Assembly: GCF_018449605.1 (NCBI RefSeq)
Contig: NZ_JAAVUW010000003.1
Location: 248,001-312,000 of the forward strand
DNA: 64,000 nt
Source: Luteibacter sp. dw_328
GTDB taxonomy: Bacteria > Pseudomonadota > Gammaproteobacteria > Xanthomonadales > Rhodanobacteraceae
Direction of reading: 5' to 3'
Shown: positions 41,299 through 50,315 of the stretch, in pieces
Layout of the letters: each line of letters begins with the position of its first letter
How positions within the stretch are numbered: position 1 is the first letter of the stretch
Notes under the pieces: model-generated
Told to the model about the DNA's origin: nothing
Database searches by the model: none
Seen by the model: only the letters and a program-made list of their open reading frames with translations
Made by a program: the position numbers and the translations under genes

Positions 41299-42321
41299 TT
41301 ACGCCGTAGCGCGGAGCCGCTCGACGATCGCGTCGCCGAAGGTATCCGTGGTACCGGTGCCGCCAACGTCCGGCGTCGTACGGTCGCGGGCTTCCATCAC
41401 GTCGCGGATGGCGGCGCGCAGGCGCGTGGCCTTGGCGACCATGTCGAGGTGGTCGAGCATGTCCGCGGCAGCGAGCAGCAGCGCGCACGGGTTGGCCTTC
41501 TTCTGGCCGGCGATATCCGGAGCGGAGCCGTGGACGGCTTCGAAGATCGCCGCGTCCTTGCCGATGTTGGCACCCGGCGCGAGACCCAGGCCGCCGACGA
41601 GACCGGCGCAGAGGTCGGAGAGGATGTCGCCGAACAGGTTCGTCGTGACGATCACGTCGAACTGGTACGGGTTCATCACCAGCTGCATGCAGGCGTTGTC
41701 GACGATCATTTCGCCGAACTCGATGTCCGGGTAGTCCTTCGCCACTTCGCGCGCCACCGTCAGGAACAGGCCCGACGAGGTCTTCATGATGTTGGCCTTG
41801 TGCACCGCCGTGACCTTCTTGCGACCCTTCTTGCGGGCCATCTCGAAGGCGTACTTGCAGATGCGCTGCATGCCCGGGCGGGTGTTGCGGATCATCGAGG
41901 TGGCGACTTCGGAATCACCCTCACCCGTGGTGGTCTGGCCTTCGGCCAGGTACGCACCCTCGGTGTTTTCACGCACCGTGATGATGTCGATGTTCTCGTA
42001 ACGCGCCTTCGTGCCCGGGAAGCTGATCGCCGGACGGACGTTGGAGTAGAGGTCGAACTTGCGACGCAGGGTCACGTTGATCGAGGTGAAGCCACCGCCG
42101 ATCGGCGTGGTCAGCGGGCCCTTCAGCGCGACCTTGTGTTCGGCGATCTTGTCGATCGTGTTCTGCGGCAGGAGATCGCCATGCTTCTCGAGGGCAACCA
42201 CGCCCGCGTCGACGTAATCGTACTTCAGACCGCAGTCGAGGGCGTCGAGAACGCGAATGGTCGCGTCCATGATCTCGGGGCCGATGCCGTCGCCGGGGAT
42301 CACGGCAATCGTCTTGCTCAT
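41299..42321 (-). CDS. icd: NAD-dependent isocitrate dehydrogenase (short, type II-like)
   Basis: Oxidative decarboxylation of isocitrate in the TCA cycle. The 340 residues belong to the beta-decarboxylating dehydrogenases and match the short homodimeric/IDH3-like form, not the 416-residue E. coli enzyme. Substrate block [20 protein letters not shown], metal site [10 protein letters not shown] and the cofactor loop [15 protein letters not shown] are visible. The Asp-Ile pair in that loop, where NADP enzymes have Lys-Tyr, indicates NAD use. Similar enzymes occur in Xanthomonas. Homoisocitrate or isopropylmalate use is less likely because of the isocitrate-type Ser/Asn in the substrate block. 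ATG 42321 follows AGGAG. Confidence 0.9.
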   Translation of the reverse strand: MSKTIAVIPGDGIGPEIMDATIRVLDALDCGLKYDYVDAGVVALEKHGDLLPQNTIDKIAEHKVALKGPLTTPIGGGFTSINVTLRRKFDLYSNVRPAISFPGTKARYENIDIITVRENTEGAYLAEGQTTTGEGDSEVATSMIRNTRPGMQRICKYAFEMARKKGRKKVTAVHKANIMKTSSGLFLTVAREVAKDYPDIEFGEMIVDNACMQLVMNPYQFDVIVTTNLFGDILSDLCAGLVGGLGLAPGANIGKDAAIFEAVHGSAPDIAGQKKANPCALLLAAADMLDHLDMVAKATRLRAAIRDVMEARDRTTPDVGGTGTTDTFGDAIVERLRATA

Positions 42322-42456
42322 GGGGATAACTCCTGAAGGGAAGCGGGTCGCATGCGGCGCCAAAGGCGCGCGCGGGGAGAAAAATCGCCCAATTATCGGC
42401 GATCCGACCCACTTCCTTCAAGGATGCCGCCCCGACCGGAGCGGCATGGACGCAAT

Positions 42457-42846
42457 TCAGGCCGCCGGGTGGTCCGCGCAGGCTTCGGCGTCGGTGGCCA
42501 CCTCGCCTTCCAGCGAGTCGAGGAAATCGACTGCGCGGCGCAGATGGGGGATCACGATGGAGCCGCCGACCACGAGGCCCACGCTGAAGACTTCGAAGAA
42601 TTCATCGCGGTTGACTCCCGCTTCCTTGCACTGGGCGACGTGGTAGCTGATGCAGTCGTCGCAGCGCAGGACCATCGAGGCAACCAGGCCGAGCATCTCC
42701 TTGGTCTTCACGTCCAGGGCGCCCGCACGGTACGTCTGGGTGTCCAGGGCAAAGAATCGGCGGACGACCTGGTTGTCCTCACCGAGGATGCGCTCGTTCA
42801 TTCGCTTGCGAAACGCGGTGAACTCTTCGACGCGGTTATCGCCCAT
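42457..42846 (-). CDS. Carboxymuconolactone decarboxylase / AhpD-like family protein
   Basis: A 129-residue all-helical AhpD-fold protein. Its redox motif RCDDCISYHV has Cys62, Cys65 and His69, the CxxC-x3-H arrangement of alkylhydroperoxidase D rather than of true gamma-carboxymuconolactone decarboxylase. A role in thiol redox or peroxide defence is therefore more likely than aromatic degradation. Its ATG overlaps the stop of a glutaredoxin gene by one base (TGATG), so the two thiol proteins are translationally coupled. Confidence 0.88.
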   Translation of the reverse strand: MGDNRVEEFTAFRKRMNERILGEDNQVVRRFFALDTQTYRAGALDVKTKEMLGLVASMVLRCDDCISYHVAQCKEAGVNRDEFFEVFSVGLVVGGSIVIPHLRRAVDFLDSLEGEVATDAEACADHPAA

Positions 42847-43115
42847 CAGTGCGCTGCCTCGAGGATTTCGGCCAGGCGGCCGCTACGGTCGGCTGCCGAG
42901 AGGTCGTCGAAGCCGCCCACGTGCGTGCCGTTGATGAAGATCTGCGGCACGGTGCGGCGGCCACCGCTCTTTTCGAGCATGAGGTCACGCTGGGCCGGAT
43001 CCATGTCGATGCGAACCTCGTTCCACTCCAGGCCCCTGGCCTTGAGGAGGTTCTTGGCGGCGACGCAGTAAGGGCACACCGCGGTGGAATAGATGGTGAT
43101 ATCGGGGGTGGACAT
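42846..43115 (-). CDS. grxC: Glutaredoxin 3
   Basis: An 89-residue glutathione-dependent disulfide reductase with active site CPYC (Cys14, Cys17), cis-Pro loop RRTVPQIFING and GSH-binding GGFDDL. The ATG at 43115 gives MSTPDITIYSTAVCPYC; a longer open frame upstream is not conserved. Leads the pair with the AhpD-like gene and is divergent from the BepA-like protease across 159 bp. Confidence 0.95.
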   Translation of the reverse strand: MSTPDITIYSTAVCPYCVAAKNLLKARGLEWNEVRIDMDPAQRDLMLEKSGGRRTVPQIFINGTHVGGFDDLSAADRSGRLAEILEAAH

Positions 43116-43274
43116 GGAGGGGGATGCTCCGGAAACGAATAGCCAAAAGATGGCGTCGCAGGGCGAATTTTGCAAGACGGGCGAACCCCGCCCCGCCGGC
43201 GCGGTCAAAGGCGATCGGACTCCCACGGCTGTGGAAGTTATCTATCCGTTTGGTGATGGTATCGTCCCCGACCT

Positions 43275-44891
43275 ATGCGCACGCCCCTGCCCCGCCTCGC
43301 CCTGCTCGCTGCCAGCACCCTGGTCACCTTCGCCGTGGGTGCCCAGGACAACGTGCGCCTGCCCGACCTGGGCAGCTCCGCAGCCGGCCTCCTGAGCCCG
43401 CGCGAGGCGAATGAGTACGGCGACCAGATGCTCCGCCAGATGCACACCCTCGGGCTCACCGTGGACGATGCCCTGGTCGACCAGTACATCAACGACCTCG
43501 GCTTCCGGCTGGTCGCCGCCAGCGACCGGCCGAAGGACCACTTCCAGTTCTTCATCGTCAACGACAGCCAGATCAACGCCTTCGCGGCGCCGGGTGGCTA
43601 CATCGGAGTGAACGCCGGACTGATCGACATCACCACCAGCGAGAGCGAGCTGGCGGGCGTGATCGCGCACGAAATCGGCCATATCACCCAGAACCACCTC
43701 TATCGCGCCTTCGAGGACTCCAAGAAGAACGCCCCGCTCATGGCCCTGGTGTTGCTCGGCGCGATCGCCGCCGGCGCGGGTGGCGGGGCCGGTGACGCCG
43801 CCCCGGCGGTTCTCATGGGGGGCCAGGGCCTGATCATGCAGCGGCAGATCAACTTCACCCGAAAGGACGAGATCGAGGCCGATCGCACCGGCATCCAGAC
43901 CCTGGCCAATGCCGGCTACGACCCGGAAGCCATGGCCGAGTTCTTCGGGCGCATGCAGGACACCCTGCGCGTGGGCGAGGACGAAGAGGCGCTGCCGTCG
44001 TTGCTGCTGACCCATCCGGTCACCCTGGAGCGCATCAGCGATGCCAAGGGACGCGCACGGGCGATCGAGCAGCGCAACGCCGGCAAACCGCGCCAACCCA
44101 CCCTGGACAAGGCTTCCTGGGAGAAGAGCACGGCACCCGTGCTTTTCGTCAAGGACAACACCCAGCTGGCCCCGAATCGCAACAAGATCGTTCCCGATAG
44201 TGCTGGCGACACCTACGCCCTGATGCGCGAACGCATCCGCGTGCTCTCCAGCGATGCCCGCAAGCTCGCGGATATCTACGCCACCAACCTCAAGCGCAAG
44301 GACTTCGACACGGCGGCGAACCGTTACGGCTACGCGATCGCCCTTATCCGCAGCGGCCACGGCATGCAGGCGGCGGAGCAGATCCAGCCCCTGCTGGTCA
44401 GCCAGCCGGCCAGCGTGGTGCTGCGACTGGCTTTGGCCGATGCCTACGTGGAGGCTGGCCGCCACGGCGACGCCATGGCGATCTACAAGACCCTCCACGA
44501 AAACTCGCCGCGCAACGGCGCCGTCACCCTGGGCTACGCCCGGGCCCTGACCGATACCGGCCGCGCCGACGAATGCCGGACGGCGGCGGCCCTCCTCAAG
44601 CCCATGCTCGACGACAGCGAAGACCCGGAAATCTTCCGTACGTTCGCCCGCGCCAGCGAGCGTGCGGGCGATTCGGTGCGTGCGGCAGAGGCTTATGCCG
44701 ATAGTGCGTACCTCGCGGGGCGTCCGTTCGACGCGATGGAGCAACTGCGCCGCCTGCTCAAACGTGACGACCTGGACTACTACCAGCGCTCCCGGATCCA
44801 GGCCCGGATCAGCGACCTGACCCCGCTCCTGCTGGAGTTGCGCAAGAAACGCGTGACAACGGATGACAACCCGGACGGGCGTAGTCAGTAA
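43275..44891 (+). CDS. bepA: Periplasmic M48 metalloprotease/chaperone, BepA-like
   Basis: A 538-residue protein with a signal peptide (cleaved near VGAQ, about 23). It has a zinc metalloprotease domain with HEIGH (His132, Glu133, His136) and third ligand Glu in KDEIEADRTG (about 201), then TPR repeats (about 320-530, e.g. NRYGYAIALIRSGHGMQAAEQ). BepA assists or degrades outer-membrane proteins such as LptD in E. coli (487 residues). First in the plus-strand series preceding phoB, but 102 bp separate it from phoB and no coupling is seen. Confidence 0.92.
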   Translation: MRTPLPRLALLAASTLVTFAVGAQDNVRLPDLGSSAAGLLSPREANEYGDQMLRQMHTLGLTVDDALVDQYINDLGFRLVAASDRPKDHFQFFIVNDSQINAFAAPGGYIGVNAGLIDITTSESELAGVIAHEIGHITQNHLYRAFEDSKKNAPLMALVLLGAIAAGAGGGAGDAAPAVLMGGQGLIMQRQINFTRKDEIEADRTGIQTLANAGYDPEAMAEFFGRMQDTLRVGEDEEALPSLLLTHPVTLERISDAKGRARAIEQRNAGKPRQPTLDKASWEKSTAPVLFVKDNTQLAPNRNKIVPDSAGDTYALMRERIRVLSSDARKLADIYATNLKRKDFDTAANRYGYAIALIRSGHGMQAAEQIQPLLVSQPASVVLRLALADAYVEAGRHGDAMAIYKTLHENSPRNGAVTLGYARALTDTGRADECRTAAALLKPMLDDSEDPEIFRTFARASERAGDSVRAAEAYADSAYLAGRPFDAMEQLRRLLKRDDLDYYQRSRIQARISDLTPLLLELRKKRVTTDDNPDGRSQ

Positions 44892-44927
44892 GCCGGCGTC
44901 GCAAGATTCGGTGGACTTTCGTGACAA

Positions 44928-44945
44928 TTGTCATTGCCGTGTAAC
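44928..44945 (+). promoter_or_regulatory. Possible PhoB box ahead of phoB
   Basis: TTGTCAT (44928-44934, six of seven to the CTGTCAT half site) and, after 4 bp, GTGTAAC (44939-44945, weaker). The 11-bp spacing fits a pho box, but the second half is poor. Confidence 0.35.
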
Positions 44946-44993
44946 ACAGCATGGCTGCAATATGACCGTCACAGCCAACGAGCGGCCTTACGC

Positions 44994-45683
44994 GTGCATA
45001 AACGCATTCTCATCGTGGAAGACGAAGCTTCGATTCGCGACATGGTCGCTTTCGCGCTTCGCAAGGCGGGTATGGACGCGGCTCACGCCGCGGACGCCCG
45101 CGCCGCACAGATGGCCATCTCCGAGCGTGTGCCGGACCTGATCCTGCTCGACTGGATGCTCCCGGGCACCAGTGGACTGGAACTGGCTCGCCGGTTGCGC
45201 CGCGAGGAGCTCTCCCGGGAAATCCCGATCATCATGCTCACCGCCCGCGGCGAGGAGATGGACCGGGTGAACGGCCTGGAAGCCGGCGTCGACGACTACG
45301 TCATCAAGCCCTTCTCCACCCGCGAGCTGATCGCCCGGATCAAGGCGGTGCTCCGCCGCAGCCAGGGCGACGACGGGTCCGGCATCGTCGAACTGGGCGG
45401 CTTGCGCATCGACGGGCCTGCCCATCGTGTATTCGCCGGCGAGGAAGCCGTGCCGATCGGGCCAACCGAATACCGTCTCCTCTTCTTCTTCATGACGCAT
45501 CCGGAGCGCGTGTACTCGCGTGCCCAGTTGCTCGACCATGTCTGGGGCGGCAGCGTGTACGTGGAGGAGCGCACGGTGGACGTCCACATCCGCCGCCTGC
45601 GCAAGACGCTGGAGCCGTGGAAGCTCGACGACATGGTGCAGACCGTTCGCGGTGCGGGTTACCGCTTCTCCGCGAATACCTAG
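44994..45683 (+). CDS. phoB: Phosphate regulon response regulator PhoB
   Basis: OmpR/PhoB-family regulator; phosphorylated by PhoR it activates the phosphate-starvation regulon. The 229 residues equal E. coli PhoB in length. The receiver domain starts [18 protein letters not shown] with the phospho-acceptor Asp53 (LLDWMLPG) and Lys in [13 protein letters not shown]. The winged-helix DNA-binding domain ends [29 protein letters not shown]. Start is GTG 44994, because the preceding frame is not conserved. Followed 34 bp later by phoR. Confidence 0.95.
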   Translation: MHKRILIVEDEASIRDMVAFALRKAGMDAAHAADARAAQMAISERVPDLILLDWMLPGTSGLELARRLRREELSREIPIIMLTARGEEMDRVNGLEAGVDDYVIKPFSTRELIARIKAVLRRSQGDDGSGIVELGGLRIDGPAHRVFAGEEAVPIGPTEYRLLFFFMTHPERVYSRAQLLDHVWGGSVYVEERTVDVHIRRLRKTLEPWKLDDMVQTVRGAGYRFSANT

Positions 45684-45717
45684 GCTAGCGCGGGGTAGCC
45701 GCGCTATCTTGGGCGCC

Positions 45718-46998
45718 ATGTCACCTCGCATCCTTACTTCCTGGCGACTGCCAGCCGCGTGCGCCGCCCTGCTTCTCGCGGGCGGCGTCGTTGGCGCGCT
45801 CGTGGGTGCGGCAGTGGCTGGCGTGACCGTTGTCGCGCTGGCGGAAATCGTCGCACTGCTGTCGCTGTTCCGTCACAAGTCGGGGCCAATGTTGCAATCG
45901 TCCGCCACACCCGCCCCCGAGTATGACCGTCTCATGACCCGCACCCGCCGTATTGCATCCCGCCTGCGCGATCTGCGCAGTGCGGCCGGGACCCTTCCCG
46001 ATGCCGTGGTCCTCCTGGATCACTCGCTGCATGTCCGCTGGTTCAACCACGCGGCGGAAGAATTGCTCGGCCTGAAACGTCCGCGCGATCGCGGCCGCCT
46101 CCTGGCCGACCTCATGCGCAACTCCGAGTTGGCTGAGTGGCTCTCCGAAGGCGCGCGCGAACCGCTCAACGATGTGACCGCACCGGGCCATCCGAACCGC
46201 CACGTTACCGCCACCTTGCTGCCATTCGGCAGCCGCCAGCGCCTGTTGTTGGCCAGAGACACCAGCCATCTGACACGCCTGGAGCAAATTCGCCGGGATT
46301 TCGTCGCCAACGTGTCGCACGAACTGCGCACGCCGCTGACCGTCATCCACGGCTACCTCGAGCTACTCGATCCCGAAGACGTGCCTGAACTGGCACCCGT
46401 GCTCGACGAGATGCGCGCGCAGTCAAAGCGCATGGGACAGATCGTCGAAGACCTCCTCACCCTGTCACGCCTGGAAACCCAGGACCACGTGGCCGACGAA
46501 CATGTGCAGATGGCCCCGTTGCTGGCCAGCCTGCGCAAGGAGGCCGAGGCCCTGAGCCAGGGCCGGCACACCGTCTCGCTCGACATGGCGACGGCCTTCG
46601 ATGTCCTCGGCTCGCCGAAGGATCTGCACAGCGCGTTTTCGAATCTGGTCAGCAATGCCGTGCGCTACACACCTACCGGCGGGCGTATCGCCATCCGCTG
46701 GGCAGACTCCGAAGGCGGCGGCGCGAAGTTCTCCGTGCAGGATTCGGGCTTCGGCATTCCGGCCACCCATATCGCGCGCCTGACCGAACGTTTTTACCGC
46801 GTGTCGTCCAGCCGCTCGCGTGATTCCGGTGGCACCGGCCTGGGCCTGTCCATCGTCAAGCACGTGCTCAACCTCCACCAGGCCCGCCTGGTGATCGAGA
46901 GCGAACCTGGCAAGGGCTCGACGTTTGCCTGCGTCTTCGGTAGCGACCGCCTCCTCGATGGCGCCCGGCTGCAGGAAGCCGCCGGCCTGCACCTGTAA
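45718..46998 (+). CDS. phoR: Phosphate regulon sensor histidine kinase PhoR
   Basis: Membrane histidine kinase, partner of PhoB. The 426 residues (E. coli 431) have two close TM helices within about 12-50 and no real periplasmic sensor, as in PhoR. A PAS domain (about 90-180, VVLLDHSLHVRWFNHAAEELLG), the dimerisation H-box NVSHELRTPLTVIHGYLE (His201) and the ATPase with NLVSNAVRYTPTGG and GGTGLGLSIVKHVLN follow. Sensing depends on the Pst system, not seen here. Upstream of ppk by 99 bp. Confidence 0.95.
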   Translation: MSPRILTSWRLPAACAALLLAGGVVGALVGAAVAGVTVVALAEIVALLSLFRHKSGPMLQSSATPAPEYDRLMTRTRRIASRLRDLRSAAGTLPDAVVLLDHSLHVRWFNHAAEELLGLKRPRDRGRLLADLMRNSELAEWLSEGAREPLNDVTAPGHPNRHVTATLLPFGSRQRLLLARDTSHLTRLEQIRRDFVANVSHELRTPLTVIHGYLELLDPEDVPELAPVLDEMRAQSKRMGQIVEDLLTLSRLETQDHVADEHVQMAPLLASLRKEAEALSQGRHTVSLDMATAFDVLGSPKDLHSAFSNLVSNAVRYTPTGGRIAIRWADSEGGGAKFSVQDSGFGIPATHIARLTERFYRVSSSRSRDSGGTGLGLSIVKHVLNLHQARLVIESEPGKGSTFACVFGSDRLLDGARLQEAAGLHL

Positions 46999-47097
46999 TC
47001 GATGGCAGGCAAGCGCCGCCCGGTTGCTGCGATGCCGCTTTCCGGCATGATGACCGATAGGCCACCATCGGGTGTCGTGAAAGGATCAGCCGAAAGC

Positions 47098-49173
47098 ATG
47101 AGCGAGTCTGTCGACCTCGGCGCCCCTGCGCTGTACATCAACCGCGAACTGGCGGCGCTGGAGTTCAATTTCCGCGTGCTGGCCCAGGCACGCGACCCGG
47201 ATGTGCCTGTCCTGGAGCGCCTGCGTTACCTGACCATCGTCAGCAACAACCTCGACGAATACTTCGAGGTGCGCGTGGCGGTGCTCAAGCATAAGCACGC
47301 ACTGGGTGCGGCTACACCGGGGGCGGATGGCCTCTCGTCCACCGAGATTCTCGCGCGTATCCGCGAGCGTACCCTCGAGTTGGTCGCGGAAATTTACGCC
47401 ATCTGGCACGAGGAACTCGGTCCCGCGCTCGCCGCGGAAGACATTCGTTACCTGACGCGCGACCGGTGGACCGACAAGCAACGCCGCTGGCTGCTGGGCT
47501 ATTTCCAGAACGAGATCCAGCCGGTCCTGTCGCCGCTCGGTCTCGACCCTTCGCATCCGTTCCCGCGTATCCTCAACAAGACCTTGAACCTGGCGGTCGT
47601 ACTCAAGGGCCGGGACGCTTTCGGTCGCGAAGGCCACATGGCCCTGGTCCGCGCGCCGCGCTCCTTGCCGCGCATCATCAAGCTGCCCGCCGAAGTATCC
47701 GAAGGCGACGGCGACTTCGTGTTCCTGGCCGAGGTGTTGCAGGCCTTTGCGGACGAAATTTTTCCCGGCTTCGATGTCTGCGCCTCGTACCAGTTCCGCG
47801 TTACGCGCAACAGCGAACTCGTGGTCGAGGAAGCGGAAGTCGAAAACCTGGCGCGCGCACTGAGCGAGGAGCTCGTCGGCCGCGGCTATGCACGGCCGGT
47901 ACGCCTCGAAGTCGGTGCGGATTGCCCGCGCGCGATCACCGACATGCTGATTGCCAATTTCCAGCTCGAGGAAGCCGACGTCTATCGTTGCGATGGACCG
48001 GTCAACATCATCCGTTCCAGCCTCATCTACGACCAGGTCGACCGCCCCGAACTGAAGTTCCCGCGCTTCACCCCGCGACTGTCACCGGCGTTCGGCAAAG
48101 GCGTGAACGAGTTCGACGTACTCGGTGTGCGCGACGTGCTGCTCCACCATCCGTATGAGTCCTTCGCATCGGTGGTCGAACTGCTGCGTCGCGCCTCGCA
48201 AGACCCCGGCGTCCTGGCGATCAAACAGACGCTGTACCGCGCCGGCAAGGATTCCCCCCTGGTCGACCTGCTGGTGGAAGCCGCGCGCAACGGCAAGGAC
48301 GTCACGGTCGTGATCGAGCTACGCGCGCGTTTCGATGAAGAGGCCAACATCGGCCTGGCCAACCGTCTGCAGGAAGCCGGTGTACAGGTGGTTTACGGCG
48401 TCGTGGGTTACAAGACGCACGCGAAGATGCTGCTCATCGTGCGCCGCGAGGGCTCGGGTTTGCGCCGGTACGTGCATCTGTCCACCGGCAATTATCACCA
48501 GGGCAACAGCCGCGGCTATACGGATATCGGCTTGATGACTTCGCATCCGGAAATCGGCGAGGACATCCACAAGGTGTTCCAGCAGCTTTCCGGCCTGGGT
48601 CCGATGATCCAGCTCAAGCGCCTGCTGCATTCGCCGTTCACGCTCTACAGCGGCGTCATGGCGCGTATCGAACGCGAGATCGAGCACGCGAGCCATGGAC
48701 GCCCCGGGCGTATCGTCGCCAAGCTCAATGCACTCAACGAGGCACACGTCGTCGAAGCGCTGTACCGCGCCTCGGTGGCCGGTGTCCAGATCGACCTGAT
48801 CATCCGCGGTGCCTGCACGCTTCGCCCGGGCATTCCGGGAGTGTCGGAAAACATCCGCGTGCGCTCGATCATCGGTCGCTTCCTCGAGCACAGCCGCGTC
48901 TACTGGTTCGGCAACGACGGCGACCCGGAGCTGTTCTGTGCGAGTGCGGACTGGATGGAACGCAACCTCATGCGGCGCATCGAAGTGGGCGTGCCCATCC
49001 TGGATCCGGCACTGGCGCAACGCGTCTACAACGAAACGCTCGACAACTACCTGCGTGACAACACGCAGGCCTGGATGCTTGGTGAGGACGGGCGTTACAC
49101 GCGTCGTATACCGGCTACGGGCGAAGCGCCCTATAGCGCGCAGCAATCGCTGCTGGCCGAATACTGCGCGTGA
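47098..49173 (+). CDS. ppk: Polyphosphate kinase 1
   Basis: Reversible polymerisation of the ATP gamma phosphate into long-chain polyphosphate at the membrane. The 691 residues (E. coli 688) show the N domain YINRELAALEFNFRVLAQA, the head domain FEVRVAVLKHKH, and two phospholipase-D-like catalytic domains. The phospho-histidine lies in GYKTHAKMLLIVRR, with HLSTGNYH and the KLNALNEAHVVEALYRAS helix. Several ATGs precede the chosen start, but MSESVDLGAPALYINREL fits the family best. The stop overlaps the next start (GTGA). Confidence 0.96.
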   Translation: MSESVDLGAPALYINRELAALEFNFRVLAQARDPDVPVLERLRYLTIVSNNLDEYFEVRVAVLKHKHALGAATPGADGLSSTEILARIRERTLELVAEIYAIWHEELGPALAAEDIRYLTRDRWTDKQRRWLLGYFQNEIQPVLSPLGLDPSHPFPRILNKTLNLAVVLKGRDAFGREGHMALVRAPRSLPRIIKLPAEVSEGDGDFVFLAEVLQAFADEIFPGFDVCASYQFRVTRNSELVVEEAEVENLARALSEELVGRGYARPVRLEVGADCPRAITDMLIANFQLEEADVYRCDGPVNIIRSSLIYDQVDRPELKFPRFTPRLSPAFGKGVNEFDVLGVRDVLLHHPYESFASVVELLRRASQDPGVLAIKQTLYRAGKDSPLVDLLVEAARNGKDVTVVIELRARFDEEANIGLANRLQEAGVQVVYGVVGYKTHAKMLLIVRREGSGLRRYVHLSTGNYHQGNSRGYTDIGLMTSHPEIGEDIHKVFQQLSGLGPMIQLKRLLHSPFTLYSGVMARIEREIEHASHGRPGRIVAKLNALNEAHVVEALYRASVAGVQIDLIIRGACTLRPGIPGVSENIRVRSIIGRFLEHSRVYWFGNDGDPELFCASADWMERNLMRRIEVGVPILDPALAQRVYNETLDNYLRDNTQAWMLGEDGRYTRRIPATGEAPYSAQQSLLAEYCA

Positions 49174-50315
49174 CGAGGCGCATCCTGCTCCTTTCGGTTT
49201 CCGCCGGCGCCGGTCACGTCCGCGCCGCCGATGCCCTCGAAGCGACGATCGGTGCGCTGGCAGCGGACGGACTGGACGTGGAAGCGCGACACCTGGACGT
49301 GATGGACTTCGTGCCATCGAGCTTCCGGCGCATCTACGCTGACTTCTACCTTGGCCTGATCACGCACTACCCGCGCCTGTGGGGCATGCTCTATCGCATC
49401 ACCGACGACGCGCGCCCCGAGGCCGTGACGCAACGTATGCGCCGGACCATCGAGCGACTGAACACGCGACGGTTGCGCGCGGCCATCAGCGACTTCGCGC
49501 CCGACGCCATCGTCTGCACCCATTTCCTGCCTGCCGAGATGCTGATGCGGCAGATCCGCAAGGGCCGGGTGAACGCACCGGTCTATCTGCAGGTGACGGA
49601 TTTCGACCTGCATCGGATGTGGGTGATACCGGGAATGACCGGCTACTTCGCTGCCAATCCGGAAATCGCCCACCGCATGCGCGCCGTCGGTCTGCCGCCC
49701 GAGCGCGTGCACGTCACGGGCATTCCGGTGATGCCCGCCTTCGCCCAGGCGCACGACCGTCGCGCACTGCGCGAAGAACTGGGCATCGATCCGGACCGGC
49801 CCGCGTACCTCGTCATGGGCGGCGGCGCAGGCGTCGGCGCGCTCGACGAACTGGCCGATACCCTGCTCACGGGTGGCGGCGATTTTCAGCTGGTCGTGCT
49901 GGCCGGGCGCAATACGGACATGCTCGGCCGCCTGCGCACGCTGGCCAGCACGCGGCATGCGGGACGCCTGTTTCCGCAGGGCTTCACCCGCCAGGTGGAG
50001 CGACTGATGGCCTGCTGCGACCTGGCGATCACCAAGCCCGGCGGCCTGACCACGTCGGAGTGCCTGGCCGTGGGCCTGCCGATGATCGTCAATGCGCCCA
50101 TTCCCGGTCAGGAAGAACGTAACGCGGATTACCTGCTCGAACAGGGTGCCGCATGGAAAGCCATCGACGCGGTCGCCCTGGCCTGGCGTATTCACGAGTT
50201 TCAGGCGCACCCCGCACGGTTGGCCGCCATGGCCGCCAGCGCACGAGCGATCGGTCGCCCGCATGCGGCGCGCGACGTGGTCGATACCGTGCTCGCCCTG
50301 CTGGATAGCCGATGA
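49170..50315 (+). CDS. Glycosyltransferase of the MGDG synthase/UgtP family (diacylglycerol glucosyl/galactosyltransferase-like)
   Basis: A 381-residue GT28-type enzyme. The N domain begins RILLLSVSAGAGHVRAADAL (MGDG-synthase signature GxGHxxAAxAL) and includes VCTHFLPAEML, and the C domain carries the sugar-nucleotide motif KPGGLTTSECLAVGLP followed by GQEERNADYLLEQGAA. Relatives are plant MGD1, Bacillus UgtP and the bacterial Agt enzymes that make glycolipids when phosphate is scarce. GTG 49170 overlaps the ppk stop, and its own stop overlaps the next ATG. Placement within a phoBR-ppk-ppx group supports phosphate-sparing lipid synthesis, but product and sugar are unknown. Confidence 0.85.
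   Translation: MTRRILLLSVSAGAGHVRAADALEATIGALAADGLDVEARHLDVMDFVPSSFRRIYADFYLGLITHYPRLWGMLYRITDDARPEAVTQRMRRTIERLNTRRLRAAISDFAPDAIVCTHFLPAEMLMRQIRKGRVNAPVYLQVTDFDLHRMWVIPGMTGYFAANPEIAHRMRAVGLPPERVHVTGIPVMPAFAQAHDRRALREELGIDPDRPAYLVMGGGAGVGALDELADTLLTGGGDFQLVVLAGRNTDMLGRLRTLASTRHAGRLFPQGFTRQVERLMACCDLAITKPGGLTTSECLAVGLPMIVNAPIPGQEERNADYLLEQGAAWKAIDAVALAWRIHEFQAHPARLAAMAASARAIGRPHAARDVVDTVLALLDSR

Noticed and set aside
39629-41488. Very long minus-strand open frame (619 codons) across the LpxO-like gene and the repeat region
   Set aside because: It runs antisense to a clear gene and through two inverted repeats, has arginine-rich low-complexity translation and no family likeness. Long antisense frames are common in GC-rich coding DNA.
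43242-44927. 561-codon minus-strand frame opposite the BepA-like gene
   Set aside because: Antisense shadow; the plus-strand frame has signal peptide, HEIGH motif and TPR repeats.
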